Shown here piece after piece: positions 17,110-25,284 of a stretch of 64,000 nt of DNA. Numbering within the stretch: the stretch's first letter is position 1; the number at the start of each line of letters is the position of its first letter. The DNA lies in the NCBI GenBank assembly GCA_044361315.1, contig JBIKJA010000013.1, positions 62,001 to 126,000 on the forward strand, written 5' to 3'. The notes below the pieces were generated by a model. The model did no database searches. It saw nothing but the letters and a program-made list of their open reading frames with translations, and had not been told where the DNA came from. The position numbers were made by a program, and so were the translations under genes. Origin of the DNA: Crocinitomix sp044361315. Its GTDB lineage: Bacteria; Bacteroidota; Bacteroidia; Flavobacteriales_D; Crocinitomicaceae.

Positions 17110-18186
17110 ATGTCAGCAAACAATTGTGCCCCGGCGGTAGAACGCAAAAAATTAGGACTCCTTGACCGATACCTCACTGTATGGATTTTACTCGCCATGG
17201 GAATTGGGATTAGCATTGGCTATTTTATCCCTTCGGCAGATGATTTTATTCATTCATTTTCTTCAGGAACTACCAACATTCCTTTAGCTATTGGCTTAAT
17301 TTTGATGATGTATCCGCCTTTAACCAAGGTCCAATTCTCCAAAATCCCGAAAGTATTGGTCAAACCGAAGTTATTGTTGGTTTCTTTTTTTGTGACATGG
17401 ATCATTGGCCCATTACTCATGTTTACCTTGGCAATTCTATTTTTAAAAGATTATCCTGAATACATGACGGGACTGATAATTATTGGTTTAGCACCTTGCA
17501 TTGCGATGGTCATCGTTTGGAACGAACTCGCACAAGGAAACCGTGAATTGGTGGCTGGATTGATTGGAATTAACAGTTTGTTACAGGTGCTTTTTTTTAG
17601 TGCGTATGCCTATTTCTATCTCGAAATCGTGTTGCCTTGGGTTGGAATTCCAGCCTTAAAAGTTGAAATAACCATGGTGGAAATTGCTAAAACAGTAGTG
17701 ATTTATCTTGGTTTACCCTTTTTCGCTGCAATAACAAGTCGTTTGTTGATCATTAAATTAAAAGGTGAGAATTGGTTCAAAACCAAATTCATTCCATTTA
17801 TATCCCCACTTTCATTGATTTCTTTATTGTTTACGATCATCATCATGTTCAGTCTTAAAGGCGAAATGATTGTGTCGATACCAACAGATGTGCTTAGAAT
17901 TGCCTTACCACTAGTGATCTTTTTTGCGATCATGTTTATTTTGATGTTTTTTGTAGGCAAATGGGCTGGTGCTAATTATTCGGACAATGTTGCCTTGTCG
18001 TTTACCGCCTCAGGCAACAATTTTGAACTTGCAATTGCTGTTGCTATTGGGGTATTTGGCATTAATTCAGGACAAGCTTTTGCGGGGGTGATTGGTCCTT
18101 TGGTTGAAGTTCCGGCCTTAATCGCCCTAGTGAATGTCGCTTTTTGGCTTAAAAAGAAATTCTATTCGAAGGAAAAAACGAATTAG
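17110..18186 (+). CDS. acr3: ACR3-family arsenite efflux transporter
   Basis: 358 residues with ten hydrophobic segments, matching ACR3 proteins. The conserved Cys130 sits in GLAPCIAMVIVWN and the conserved Glu306 in SGNNFELAIAVAIG; both are needed for arsenite export in this family. It uses the proton gradient to expel arsenite at the inner membrane. It is the last gene of the ars operon, 53 bases after the reductase. Confidence 0.95.
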   Translation: MSANNCAPAVERKKLGLLDRYLTVWILLAMGIGISIGYFIPSADDFIHSFSSGTTNIPLAIGLILMMYPPLTKVQFSKIPKVLVKPKLLLVSFFVTWIIGPLLMFTLAILFLKDYPEYMTGLIIIGLAPCIAMVIVWNELAQGNRELVAGLIGINSLLQVLFFSAYAYFYLEIVLPWVGIPALKVEITMVEIAKTVVIYLGLPFFAAITSRLLIIKLKGENWFKTKFIPFISPLSLISLLFTIIIMFSLKGEMIVSIPTDVLRIALPLVIFFAIMFILMFFVGKWAGANYSDNVALSFTASGNNFELAIAVAIGVFGINSGQAFAGVIGPLVEVPALIALVNVAFWLKKKFYSKEKTN

Positions 18187-18284
18187 TTAAAACGAAAGGG
18201 CGAAATGCTCCTCTTACCAATTATCACCCTTTTGCCCGGAGATTCAAGCTACAACGTAAGCTTCTCAATTGGCATCGGTTTCGC

Positions 18285-18685
18285 ACAAAAAAGCTCTTTT
18301 TAACTCTTCAAAATTTCTTCCCAACGAAAGTGGGTAATAAATAATTGCTCGAATTAATCATCTTGGATCAATAAAAAACACCGCTCTTACCGCGTTTTTT
18401 TCTAGTTCCGTTTCATAGTCATCAAAAATAAAATACACAATACCAATACAATAAAAAGCTTTTAAGTTTTAATTCTATTCACCTTTTTCTGGTTGCTCGC
18501 GAATTGGAATAGAGGAATAATAAATGGTTCGTTCCTTAAAATAGTTTTGTTTGGCTTTTTGTTATTAATAGTAAACTTTTCACCTTTTCCGTTTTCGCAA
18601 TAAATATGATAAATTGCTTCGCAATCAAGCTGTTTTTGAACTAATTACTGATTATTCTTAAAGGTTAAATCAATAAATTTATTCA
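18285..18685 (-). pseudogene. decayed PD-(D/E)XK nuclease family transposase
   Basis: Read on the minus strand from a likely old start at 18685 (MNKFIDLTF), the remains continue through several stops and a frame shift. Recognisable pieces in order are LDCEAIYHIYCENGKGEKF, NYFKERTIYYSSIPIREQ and LKAFYCIGIVYFIFDD. These match successive conserved blocks of the Bacteroidota PD-(D/E)XK nuclease family transposase (related to Rpn recombination-promoting nucleases). At least two in-frame stops and an internal deletion near the start show it is dead. Boundaries are approximate. Confidence 0.7.
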
Positions 18686-18831
18686 TTTTAATCAATATTT
18701 TCAATCTTTGATGTTTTTTTATCTATTTTCACTTTTGATAGATTCATCTATTATTTACCATTAATTTTCAAAAGTGAAATTTCTAGTTTGATCTGTTGAA
18801 TAAAACTCCATGCGACTGGAGTATAAACTAG

Positions 18832-18978
18832 TATGCAGTCTCTATCGATTTAGACCCAGAACGTAACACCTTAGGTGAAACTAAAAAATGTGCTCGTTTT
18901 GAACGACCTGAGTACAAACCAATAATGGCTATTTTCTACAAACACGGGGTTAAATCCCTTGGAGTCCAGAAAAATTAA
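18832..18978 (+). pseudogene. unrecognised C-terminal gene remnant
   Basis: After a stop at 18829 the plus strand stays open for 48 codons, with convincing protein-like content: VSIDLDPERNTLGET, ARFERPEYKPIMAIFY, then HGVKSLGVQKN and TAA. There is no start codon or partner domain. It looks like the end of a lost gene; I cannot name the family. Confidence 0.35.
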
Positions 18979-19094
18979 GATTTGATGCACTTAGAAATCG
19001 GCCAATAAGCGATTGAATTTAGTGATTTGTTGAATACGGAGAAATTCTGTTATGATGCTTGTTTTGTCTAATTTGTAATTTATAGTTAGCCCGG

Positions 19095-20534
19095 CTAACG
19101 AACTTCGTAAATGGATAAATGTGCCGTCCGATCTACCCAGCCGTTAAAATTAAACCAATAATAGTAAGGTGGAATCGAAGAATAAACCAATTTAAACTCC
19201 TGTCCTACTTTCGTCACCACACTTGGTGATAATTCCTTTTCTGAAACCATCAAAAAGGGTTTGTTTTCCAAGTTTTCTTTTGTCAGCGTATCAAAATTAA
19301 CCAATTGTGGTTGGCAATTCTTAGTTTTATAAAAATTTAATCCTATCGAGACATCGTAAGGGTTGTGCGAATCATAATACATAGTCATCGGCGTTTCGCG
19401 GCAATGAGTGTATAAAAATTTCATAACAGGCGTGTGATTATCTGCAGGTTTAAAAATCAAATACGCCAAAATCAAAAAATTTACCACTAAAAAAAGAGGC
19501 TTTAAGTAAAATCCTTTCATCCGAATCAAAAACCCTTTTAAGCTTGCCAAACTAAAATTTTCTTGCACCTCTTTTAAGGCGAAGACAAAAATCAAGGGCA
19601 CAAAATTTAACAGAGGGAATAAAAAACGAATCTCCTTATGCGCTGTCACAAAATGCAGTAAAACAAAAGGCACAATCACCCACGTCAGCGCATTTTTTGA
19701 TTTAAAGTAAAAAAATAAGGCAAACGAGGCCAAAATAACCAAACTAAACGGGGGAATCCCATCCAAAAAAATCCGCTCTAAATAATAATAAAAAGGCTCA
19801 ACCCCGTATGCATGCGATCGTTTTAACACACTATTTTGATACACATAATTCCACGTCGTATTCACCCATTCGCCATAAAACCATCTATCGGAAAGTAACC
19901 CTAAAAACAAAGCAAACCCGAACCCAATTAACAGCCCAAAAAGGTGTTTTATCTTTGCACGATGCACAAAAATCAACCACAACCCACCTCCTGCCAAAAA
20001 AAACAAGGTTTGCATCCGCAACACTGTCGCCAATCCTAGCAGCAAACCTGCCACTAAATAACCACGCAAATTGTTCGCCCGCAAAGTCATCACAAACCCT
20101 ATTATAAATACCGATGCCGAAAGGTTGTCGGTGGCAAATCGCACGTGAAAAAAAGGCAAAAAACAGTAGGTTGCCGTCAAAAAAGACAGTAAATAACCCT
20201 GTTTTTCCGTGAAATTCGGCCTAAAATGCCGCAAAAGCATCACCAATGCCACCACTCCTAGCAAAGCAGAAAAAAGCCTAAAAATAAAAACAACCGTAAA
20301 CGGATTTTCAATAAATCGGAAAGTCTCCATAAAACCGTACGCGATCACCACCGGCAAGGTTCCCCGCATTTGTTCATGAAATTCCCACGGTAAAGTCTCT
20401 GCTTCGTTCATCCCCAATTTATACCCCGTAAATTCCAACACCTGAAACTGCTCATCCGCATGGTACCTGCCCACACTAAACCAAGCAGCAATTACGTGCA
20501 CAATCACAGTAAAAATAAGGTGCTTTCTGAGCAT
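19095..20534 (-). CDS. GT22-type (Alg9/PIG-B-like) membrane mannosyltransferase
   Basis: 479 residues with about ten hydrophobic segments and a soluble C-terminal part (from about 360). GT22 hallmarks are the first-loop acidic site in YHADEQFQVLEF, then LPWEFHEQMRGTLP, and the signature HKEIRFLFP (HKExRF in the family). These enzymes move mannose or another sugar from a polyprenyl-phosphate donor to a growing glycan on the outer face of the membrane. It stands alone between two decayed stretches, so its acceptor is unknown; a lipid-linked or cell-surface glycan is likely. Confidence 0.8.
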   Translation of the reverse strand: MLRKHLIFTVIVHVIAAWFSVGRYHADEQFQVLEFTGYKLGMNEAETLPWEFHEQMRGTLPVVIAYGFMETFRFIENPFTVVFIFRLFSALLGVVALVMLLRHFRPNFTEKQGYLLSFLTATYCFLPFFHVRFATDNLSASVFIIGFVMTLRANNLRGYLVAGLLLGLATVLRMQTLFFLAGGGLWLIFVHRAKIKHLFGLLIGFGFALFLGLLSDRWFYGEWVNTTWNYVYQNSVLKRSHAYGVEPFYYYLERIFLDGIPPFSLVILASFALFFYFKSKNALTWVIVPFVLLHFVTAHKEIRFLFPLLNFVPLIFVFALKEVQENFSLASLKGFLIRMKGFYLKPLFLVVNFLILAYLIFKPADNHTPVMKFLYTHCRETPMTMYYDSHNPYDVSIGLNFYKTKNCQPQLVNFDTLTKENLENKPFLMVSEKELSPSVVTKVGQEFKLVYSSIPPYYYWFNFNGWVDRTAHLSIYEVR

Positions 20535-21114
20535 GAACGGCGTATTTTTCGTTGACTAAAACAAATCAGCCCTAAACTTAATCAAAATATTATTTATCTA
20601 AGTGTTCTCTATGCACCTAATCCTGCTTTCCGTTCTCGAACTTTCGAATGGCAAAAGTCAACTAAGGGTCTTCCAGTTTCCGCTGGTCACTGTCATACCC
20701 TAAGTTTCCAAAATGCCACCCTTCCAGTTGCTGCCACTTCAAATAAGCGCAGCTTATTCATGAAAGCCATTAAAAATAATTATCTTTTGAACTAATCAGG
20801 GGTGATCATTTTTCGGATCAAACATTCAACCAGAAAAAAATCAAAATTATTATGCGAGATTTTTGGTAATCAAGGTTTCTTTTTTAATTCCAATTAGTTT
20901 GGCCAAAATCCTAGCCATCAGCGGATCCATCGCTTGACTTTTCACCAGCCAAGCCCTACCGAAAAAGAAGAGGGCCATTGCTACAGCAATAAAAACATCT
21001 CATGGCTAAAATACTTGCCAATAATTAACTCAGTCAATAAAAAGCAATACACAGCCAAACTACAATTGCTGCTACCTAGTAAGTAATTCGTTTGTGATGT
21101 TTGTAGATTAAATC
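20535..21114. other. 580-base gap without an intact gene
   Basis: On the minus strand, 20850-20999 is open and reads FIAVAMALFFFGRAWLVK, SQAMDPLMARILAKLIG, then IKKETLITKNLA before a stop. It has one possible start (ATG at about 20981) and could be the tail of a lost membrane protein; upstream frames are broken. Nothing else was recognised. Confidence 0.35.
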
Positions 21115-21588
21115 CTATTCACTTTTTGTAAATTTAAAAATCGCCATATAACCCATCGAAAATAAAAACACGCCTGCCGCAATTAATTGAATGGTATTAA
21201 ATAATTTACAGGAATGTCCATTCACAGCTTCCAAACACCCAATGGTAACTAATTCACATTTACCTGTCGGAAAAAGGGCCGTAACAATCGCCGCAATTCC
21301 CGCCACATTACTTAAAAAATTATCAGAAATTAGCTCACCTTTCTTTTTTCGGTAACCTTTATAGGCATATAAAAACAGCCCAAAAGCCCATAAAATTCCA
21401 GTAAAATAAACACTCATTCCCGTGTAATAATAATGACTGATCGAAGATTTTAGCGCATCATCCTTAAAAATTAGCCAATTGCCTAAAACTAAAATAAAGG
21501 GCAAAGAAATTCCTAAAATTCCTAAATTTCGCCGCAGCGCATATAACGAAAGGTGTTTCGCATCTAGAGGTGGTTGTTGATTCTCCAT
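21115..21588 (-). CDS. DUF998-like small membrane protein
   Basis: 157 residues with four hydrophobic segments. The segment SSISHYYYTGMSVYFTGIL, followed by GLFLYAYKGY and ALFPTGKC, is a pattern I know from uncharacterised Bacteroidota membrane proteins resembling DUF998. Two cysteine pairs lie in the third loop (CELVTIGC, GHSCKLF) and may form disulfides outside the membrane. Function unknown; it has no evident operon partner. Confidence 0.7.
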   Translation of the reverse strand: MENQQPPLDAKHLSLYALRRNLGILGISLPFILVLGNWLIFKDDALKSSISHYYYTGMSVYFTGILWAFGLFLYAYKGYRKKKGELISDNFLSNVAGIAAIVTALFPTGKCELVTIGCLEAVNGHSCKLFNTIQLIAAGVFLFSMGYMAIFKFTKSE

Positions 21589-21717
21589 ACTAGGTTTGGT
21601 TGGATTAAAAATTGAACAAAAAATGTAATATTTCGAGCCAATTTATAAATAAAAACCAAATCAACAAATAAAAATCTTTTAAAAAGTCAAGATATTACCC
21701 AATTAACCCACTAATTC

Positions 21718-22188
21718 TTAACGAATAAAAGCTTTGGGTTCGTGACGCACCGGAAAATTCACTGATTGAGCAATAAAACAAAACTTATGCGCTTTTTTAT
21801 GCAGGTTATTAGCTAATTCAACCATACTTTCATTCAATACGTGCACCTCTGGGTACAAGGTCACTTCCGTAAAAAAGCCACTACCGTCTTCCAATTGTTT
21901 CAAGGTTCCTTTTGCATTGTCTACATAATTAACTACCACAACCCCAGCATCCGCGCACAAATGTAAATACCACAACATGTGGCAAGTTGACAAAGAAGAC
22001 ACTAAAAAATCTTCGGGGTTATGTTTACTCCCATCCCCTCTAAAAGGCGTGTCCGACGAACCCAAAATTGCTGGTTTCCCCTCAATAGTAATCGTATGGC
22101 TGCGTTCATAATTTCTATAATCATCCGTCCCACTCCCCTTATTACCCGTCCATTCAATTTTTACTGCGTAATTATGTTCTTTCTCCAT
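21718..22188 (-). CDS. OsmC family peroxiredoxin-like protein
   Basis: 156 residues with the OsmC/Ohr fold pattern. GDGSKHNPEDFLVSSLSTCHM holds the first catalytic Cys, and HKFCFIAQSVNFPV holds the second. The family reduces organic and fatty-acid hydroperoxides through this Cys pair; the N-terminal strand layout (YAVKIEWTGNKG) places it in the YhfA/OsmC group rather than true Ohr. Cytoplasmic, single gene. Confidence 0.93.
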   Translation of the reverse strand: MEKEHNYAVKIEWTGNKGSGTDDYRNYERSHTITIEGKPAILGSSDTPFRGDGSKHNPEDFLVSSLSTCHMLWYLHLCADAGVVVVNYVDNAKGTLKQLEDGSGFFTEVTLYPEVHVLNESMVELANNLHKKAHKFCFIAQSVNFPVRHEPKAFIR

Positions 22189-22314
22189 TTTTATTCATCT
22201 AAATTAACACCCAACAAACCCATTCCCTTCTACCCAAAAAAAACCTCAAAACTAAAACTCCAACTCAAACAACTCTGCCCTCTGCCCTTATATTTCTCTG
22301 CCCTATAAAAACAA

Positions 22315-22698
22315 TCACATCGTATAAGCCAAATAACCACAAAGTACACTCGAAATCAATGTCAAAGGTGTAAAAATATTTCGTTCCCATTTATTCTTAG
22401 CCATTAAATTCCCAAACGTATTCAGTAAAAATAAAACCGCCATCACCCATAAACTAATTATCAATGGCATCTCAGGAAACCCAGGAAATAAAAAGCCTCC
22501 TCGCACTACCCCAATCGCCAAAAACATCAAATTCGTTACGATAGATACTGCCTCAAATCGATACATTTGTTGGTCATTTGTTAACCGCCCACCCCATACA
22601 ATTTTGTATGGAATCACTTTAAACAGAATAAACAAATGAAAAATCACCGATAATCCGAGTAAGGTGAGTAAACTGTAAATTGAAACTATTTCCATCAC
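22315..22698 (-). CDS. small four-helix membrane protein, function unknown
   Basis: 127 residues with four hydrophobic segments (about 5-27, 48-65, 78-98, 105-125) and a short polar loop, IVWGGRLTNDQQMYRFEAVS, after the first. Similar short proteins occur in many Bacteroidota, but I know no assigned function. Single gene on the reverse strand. Confidence 0.7.
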   Translation of the reverse strand: MMEIVSIYSLLTLLGLSVIFHLFILFKVIPYKIVWGGRLTNDQQMYRFEAVSIVTNLMFLAIGVVRGGFLFPGFPEMPLIISLWVMAVLFLLNTFGNLMAKNKWERNIFTPLTLISSVLCGYLAYTM

Positions 22699-22785
22699 TT
22701 ATAAATTTGTACCTAAGTTAAAATAATTCTAGATTTTCTTCATCAAAACGATCAACAATGTGAGTTCTATGGATAATTCTAAATT

Positions 22786-23364
22786 TTAATTCTGTCTAAA
22801 ATAGTCTAATAATTTTTGAACACAGGCCACTTCAAAGCCATAGGTTCCTGAAATCACTTTTGTTTCTTTCGAATTTTTCGAGATCCTTAAATATTCAGTA
22901 CCACCATCAGCACAATCACCGCATCCTAGGTAATCATCAAACAGCTTAAACTCCTTAAAATCAAAAGAATTTGTTAAACTATCATAAATTTTCTGATCCA
23001 TCGGCTCATAAGTGCAAATCGTCAAATTGTCCTCCCGCTGAACACTTGTGGTCAGGACACCAGCAGAAGTAAACTTAATTTTTCGCTCACAGAATCCTAA
23101 ACACTCACCAAATGAATAGCCATATTCTATTTGAAATAAGTAAGTACATTCATTCACTTTTTGAATTTGATCTTTTTGCGCTGGATTATAATTTCTGTAT
23201 GCTAAATCCGATAATGGCTCTGAACCATATCTATATTTGGATTCACGTATAAACCTATTTTCTTGGTAAGGGGTATCTCTTGTCGGCGCATTATTTGCTG
23301 AATCTTTAACGCACGAACTTACCGAACTAGCAAATAAAAAAAAGACCATTACTACTTTACACAT
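22786..23364 (-). CDS. hypothetical lipoprotein
   Basis: 192 residues from the ATG at 23364, chosen because MCKVVMVFFLFASSVSSC is a lipoprotein signal with lipobox VSSC; a longer frame to 23475 would bury it. The mature part has two Cys pairs (CTYLF...CLGFCERK and DYLGCGDCADG) and ends CVQKLLDYFRQN. No family recognised. It is the last gene of a same-strand run from 26.5 kb. Confidence 0.65.
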   Translation of the reverse strand: MCKVVMVFFLFASSVSSCVKDSANNAPTRDTPYQENRFIRESKYRYGSEPLSDLAYRNYNPAQKDQIQKVNECTYLFQIEYGYSFGECLGFCERKIKFTSAGVLTTSVQREDNLTICTYEPMDQKIYDSLTNSFDFKEFKLFDDYLGCGDCADGGTEYLRISKNSKETKVISGTYGFEVACVQKLLDYFRQN

Positions 23365-23504
23365 ATAAATGCGATGGTTAAAAAATGATAATATTGGGGC
23401 AAATTCCAACACTTCCAATTTTAAAATTACGAAAAAAAAATTGGGGATCCAAAAAGCATCCCCAATTCGCCACATTAGAAAGTGGAATTAAATTTCAGAA
23501 AAAC

Positions 23505-23900
23505 CTAGGGTTTTACGTAAAAAGTAACGGTCTTGCTGTCTGAATTATCGCTATGGTCAGAAAAATCAATTTTCAAGGTTAATAGCGTTACGGATGTTAT
23601 CCCTGTCGGTTCAAAATGCTCGTGAAAGGAATATGTACTTGCATCGATATGGGCAGATTTTGTAAAAATATTCGTTCCAGCATTCGTTACATTCACATCC
23701 ACTTCGTGTAGTTCATCATTATCACTGAGTGAAAATTCAATATGAACAGCACCATCGGCTAAAGATAAGGTGTCATCCATCGCCGGTTCGCTAAATGTGA
23801 TCACTGGTTTTTCAGTGTCAGCTTCTTCTTTATTACAAGAAATTGTTATTCCAAGGGTAATTGTTGCAGCGATTGCCACAAATAAATTTCTATTTTGCAT
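23505..23900 (-). CDS. DUF4625-like lipoprotein
   Basis: 131 residues with lipobox TISC and then an Ig-like strand pattern: EKPVITFSEPAMDDTLSLADG, HIEFSLSDNDELHEVDVNV and a closing LKIDFSDHSDNSDSKTVTFYV. This resembles the DUF4625 lipoproteins of Bacteroidota. Two His-rich stretches (SFHEHFEP, DFSDHSDNSD) could bind metal, which is inference. It sits in the same run as the Cys-containing barrel and the small Cys-pair protein. Confidence 0.65.
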   Translation of the reverse strand: MQNRNLFVAIAATITLGITISCNKEEADTEKPVITFSEPAMDDTLSLADGAVHIEFSLSDNDELHEVDVNVTNAGTNIFTKSAHIDASTYSFHEHFEPTGITSVTLLTLKIDFSDHSDNSDSKTVTFYVKP

Positions 23901-23995
23901 TTGGTTTATTTTTAATTAATATAAATTGTAAGTCATCCATTTAAGTTAAACAGATGATAAATTGACCTACCCACTGAGCAGTCAAACAGAAAAAT

Positions 23996-24376
23996 CTAGA
24001 TCAATTGAGGGGGCTTAAAAACAAACAGCAAATGAGCTTGGGATTTAAAGTCCTGGTAGAAAAAATTCGGCTTTTGCCCGTCTTCTAATAATAAATTGGT
24101 TGAATAAATTTGTTTGGATAGACTAAAAGTATAAAGCACTTCTGTCTGTTTATTTTGTGGTATCGGACTCCTTTTTTGTTCTTCTTGGTCCACCTTTTTT
24201 AATTGTTTTTCAAGATGGCATTTTCCTTCGCAGGTGTTATTTTTAATTTCACGTTGCTCACAAAGTGTTTGCGCAATTCGTTCTTGGTTAATTTTAAATG
24301 AAATTAAAATCCAAACTTTGTTAAAAGGTTGCAACAAAATCAGTCCAACTAACAATATGACAAGTGCTTTTTTCAG
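23996..24376 (-). CDS. small membrane-anchored protein with a Cys pair, possible metal module
   Basis: About 126 residues if translation begins at the CTG at 24376, whose last two bases overlap the TGA of the gene before it (CTGA). That start gives a normal N-terminal anchor, KKALVILLVGLILLQPFNKVW; a TTG at 24355 is the alternative and would cut the helix. After the anchor comes NTCEGKCHLEKQLKK, a Cys-x3-Cys pattern that I know from small proteins encoded beside TonB and metal genes in Bacteroidota. The remainder is low in structure. Function is unknown. Confidence 0.6.
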   Translation of the reverse strand: MKKALVILLVGLILLQPFNKVWILISFKINQERIAQTLCEQREIKNNTCEGKCHLEKQLKKVDQEEQKRSPIPQNKQTEVLYTFSLSKQIYSTNLLLEDGQKPNFFYQDFKSQAHLLFVFKPPQLI

Positions 24377-25278
24377 AAATTATAAAGAAAGGTTGCTCCA
24401 AATTTTAATTTACTTTGTGTAATAGGACTATCTTGGTACATCGGCAGTTGAAAATTGGCTGCAACCATTATTTTTTTAAAATAAAAGTCTAAACCGTAGG
24501 TCATAAAAACCGAAGCTCCCCCACTGTCTGCCACACGAAATGAATTGTGGACATCACTTTGCGCATGGTCGATATTTATCCCAATACTAGGCAATAACGT
24601 ATGTTCTTTAATTTTCGCCCAATAAAAAAAACTACTTGTTAAGGTAAACCGATCACCAAATTTAAAATCATTTGAATTTGTCGTGTTGATGCGATAAAAC
24701 GCCGTGTTATTTAAGCCAATTTTATTCAAACGGAGGGTATAAATCGCATCTAAAATCAGGTCGAATGATCCAGTTCCAGTTTGAATATTTGGATTTAATA
24801 CTTGATTTTGATCCAATCGCTTATATTTTCCAGTTGGCAATTTTATTCCACCACCAGCTTGCAGGTTGTGTTTCCATTTGCTTTTTAAACTGTCTGCATT
24901 ATTAAAAATACTGTAATTGGCAAAAGTGGAAATATCCCCAATTCCATTAAATCGACTGAGAACATTGTTTTCTAATTGTTGATTCACATGCACGGGAGCT
25001 AAAACAAACAATTGAATCCGTTTTCCCACATGAAACCTTCCACGCAGTTCATAGGTTTGAAATTTTTCAATTGAAACCGTTTTTTCATCAGTAATAAGCG
25101 AAACATGTTCCGAAGTGAAATCGCGGTAATAATAATGGAGTCCAACAAAATTTTTGTGAAATTGTGGCAGAATTCCCATAGATGTTCCCCCCATCGAACA
25201 GCCGCAAACATCACATGCTGAAAGCTTAACACTTGAAAATGTCACCAATAAAATCAACCAAATTTTGATCAGTTTCAT
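24373..25278 (-). CDS. outer-membrane barrel protein with an N-terminal CxxCxC motif
   Basis: 301 residues with a signal peptide, then a mature start CDVCGCSMGGTSMGILPQ directly at the cleavage site, and a long barrel of alternating strands ending FGATFLYNF. The barrel resembles 'transporter' proteins of the Phenol_MetA_deg type. The CDVCGC motif at the extreme N-terminus could ligate a metal. It starts 6 bases after the WD40/T9SS gene and overlaps the next gene, so all three are probably cotranscribed. Substrate unknown. Confidence 0.75.
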   Translation of the reverse strand: MKLIKIWLILLVTFSSVKLSACDVCGCSMGGTSMGILPQFHKNFVGLHYYYRDFTSEHVSLITDEKTVSIEKFQTYELRGRFHVGKRIQLFVLAPVHVNQQLENNVLSRFNGIGDISTFANYSIFNNADSLKSKWKHNLQAGGGIKLPTGKYKRLDQNQVLNPNIQTGTGSFDLILDAIYTLRLNKIGLNNTAFYRINTTNSNDFKFGDRFTLTSSFFYWAKIKEHTLLPSIGINIDHAQSDVHNSFRVADSGGASVFMTYGLDFYFKKIMVAANFQLPMYQDSPITQSKLKFGATFLYNF

Positions 25279-25284
25279 AACAAA

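Larger units (their letters stand above)
18187..19094. other. 908-base gap with decayed gene remnants
   Basis: No intact gene. It holds a decayed PD-(D/E)XK transposase remnant on the minus strand and an unrecognised remnant on the plus strand (separate entries), plus an inverted repeat with 12-base arms (tttcacttttga at 18727-18738, tcaaaagtgaaa at 18768-18779). Confidence 0.7.

Noticed and set aside
20641..20760. Slightly GC-richer stretch with tggtcactgtcatacc and similar words
   Set aside because: Could not be matched to a tRNA, riboswitch or other copy in the window; no structure beyond short stems.
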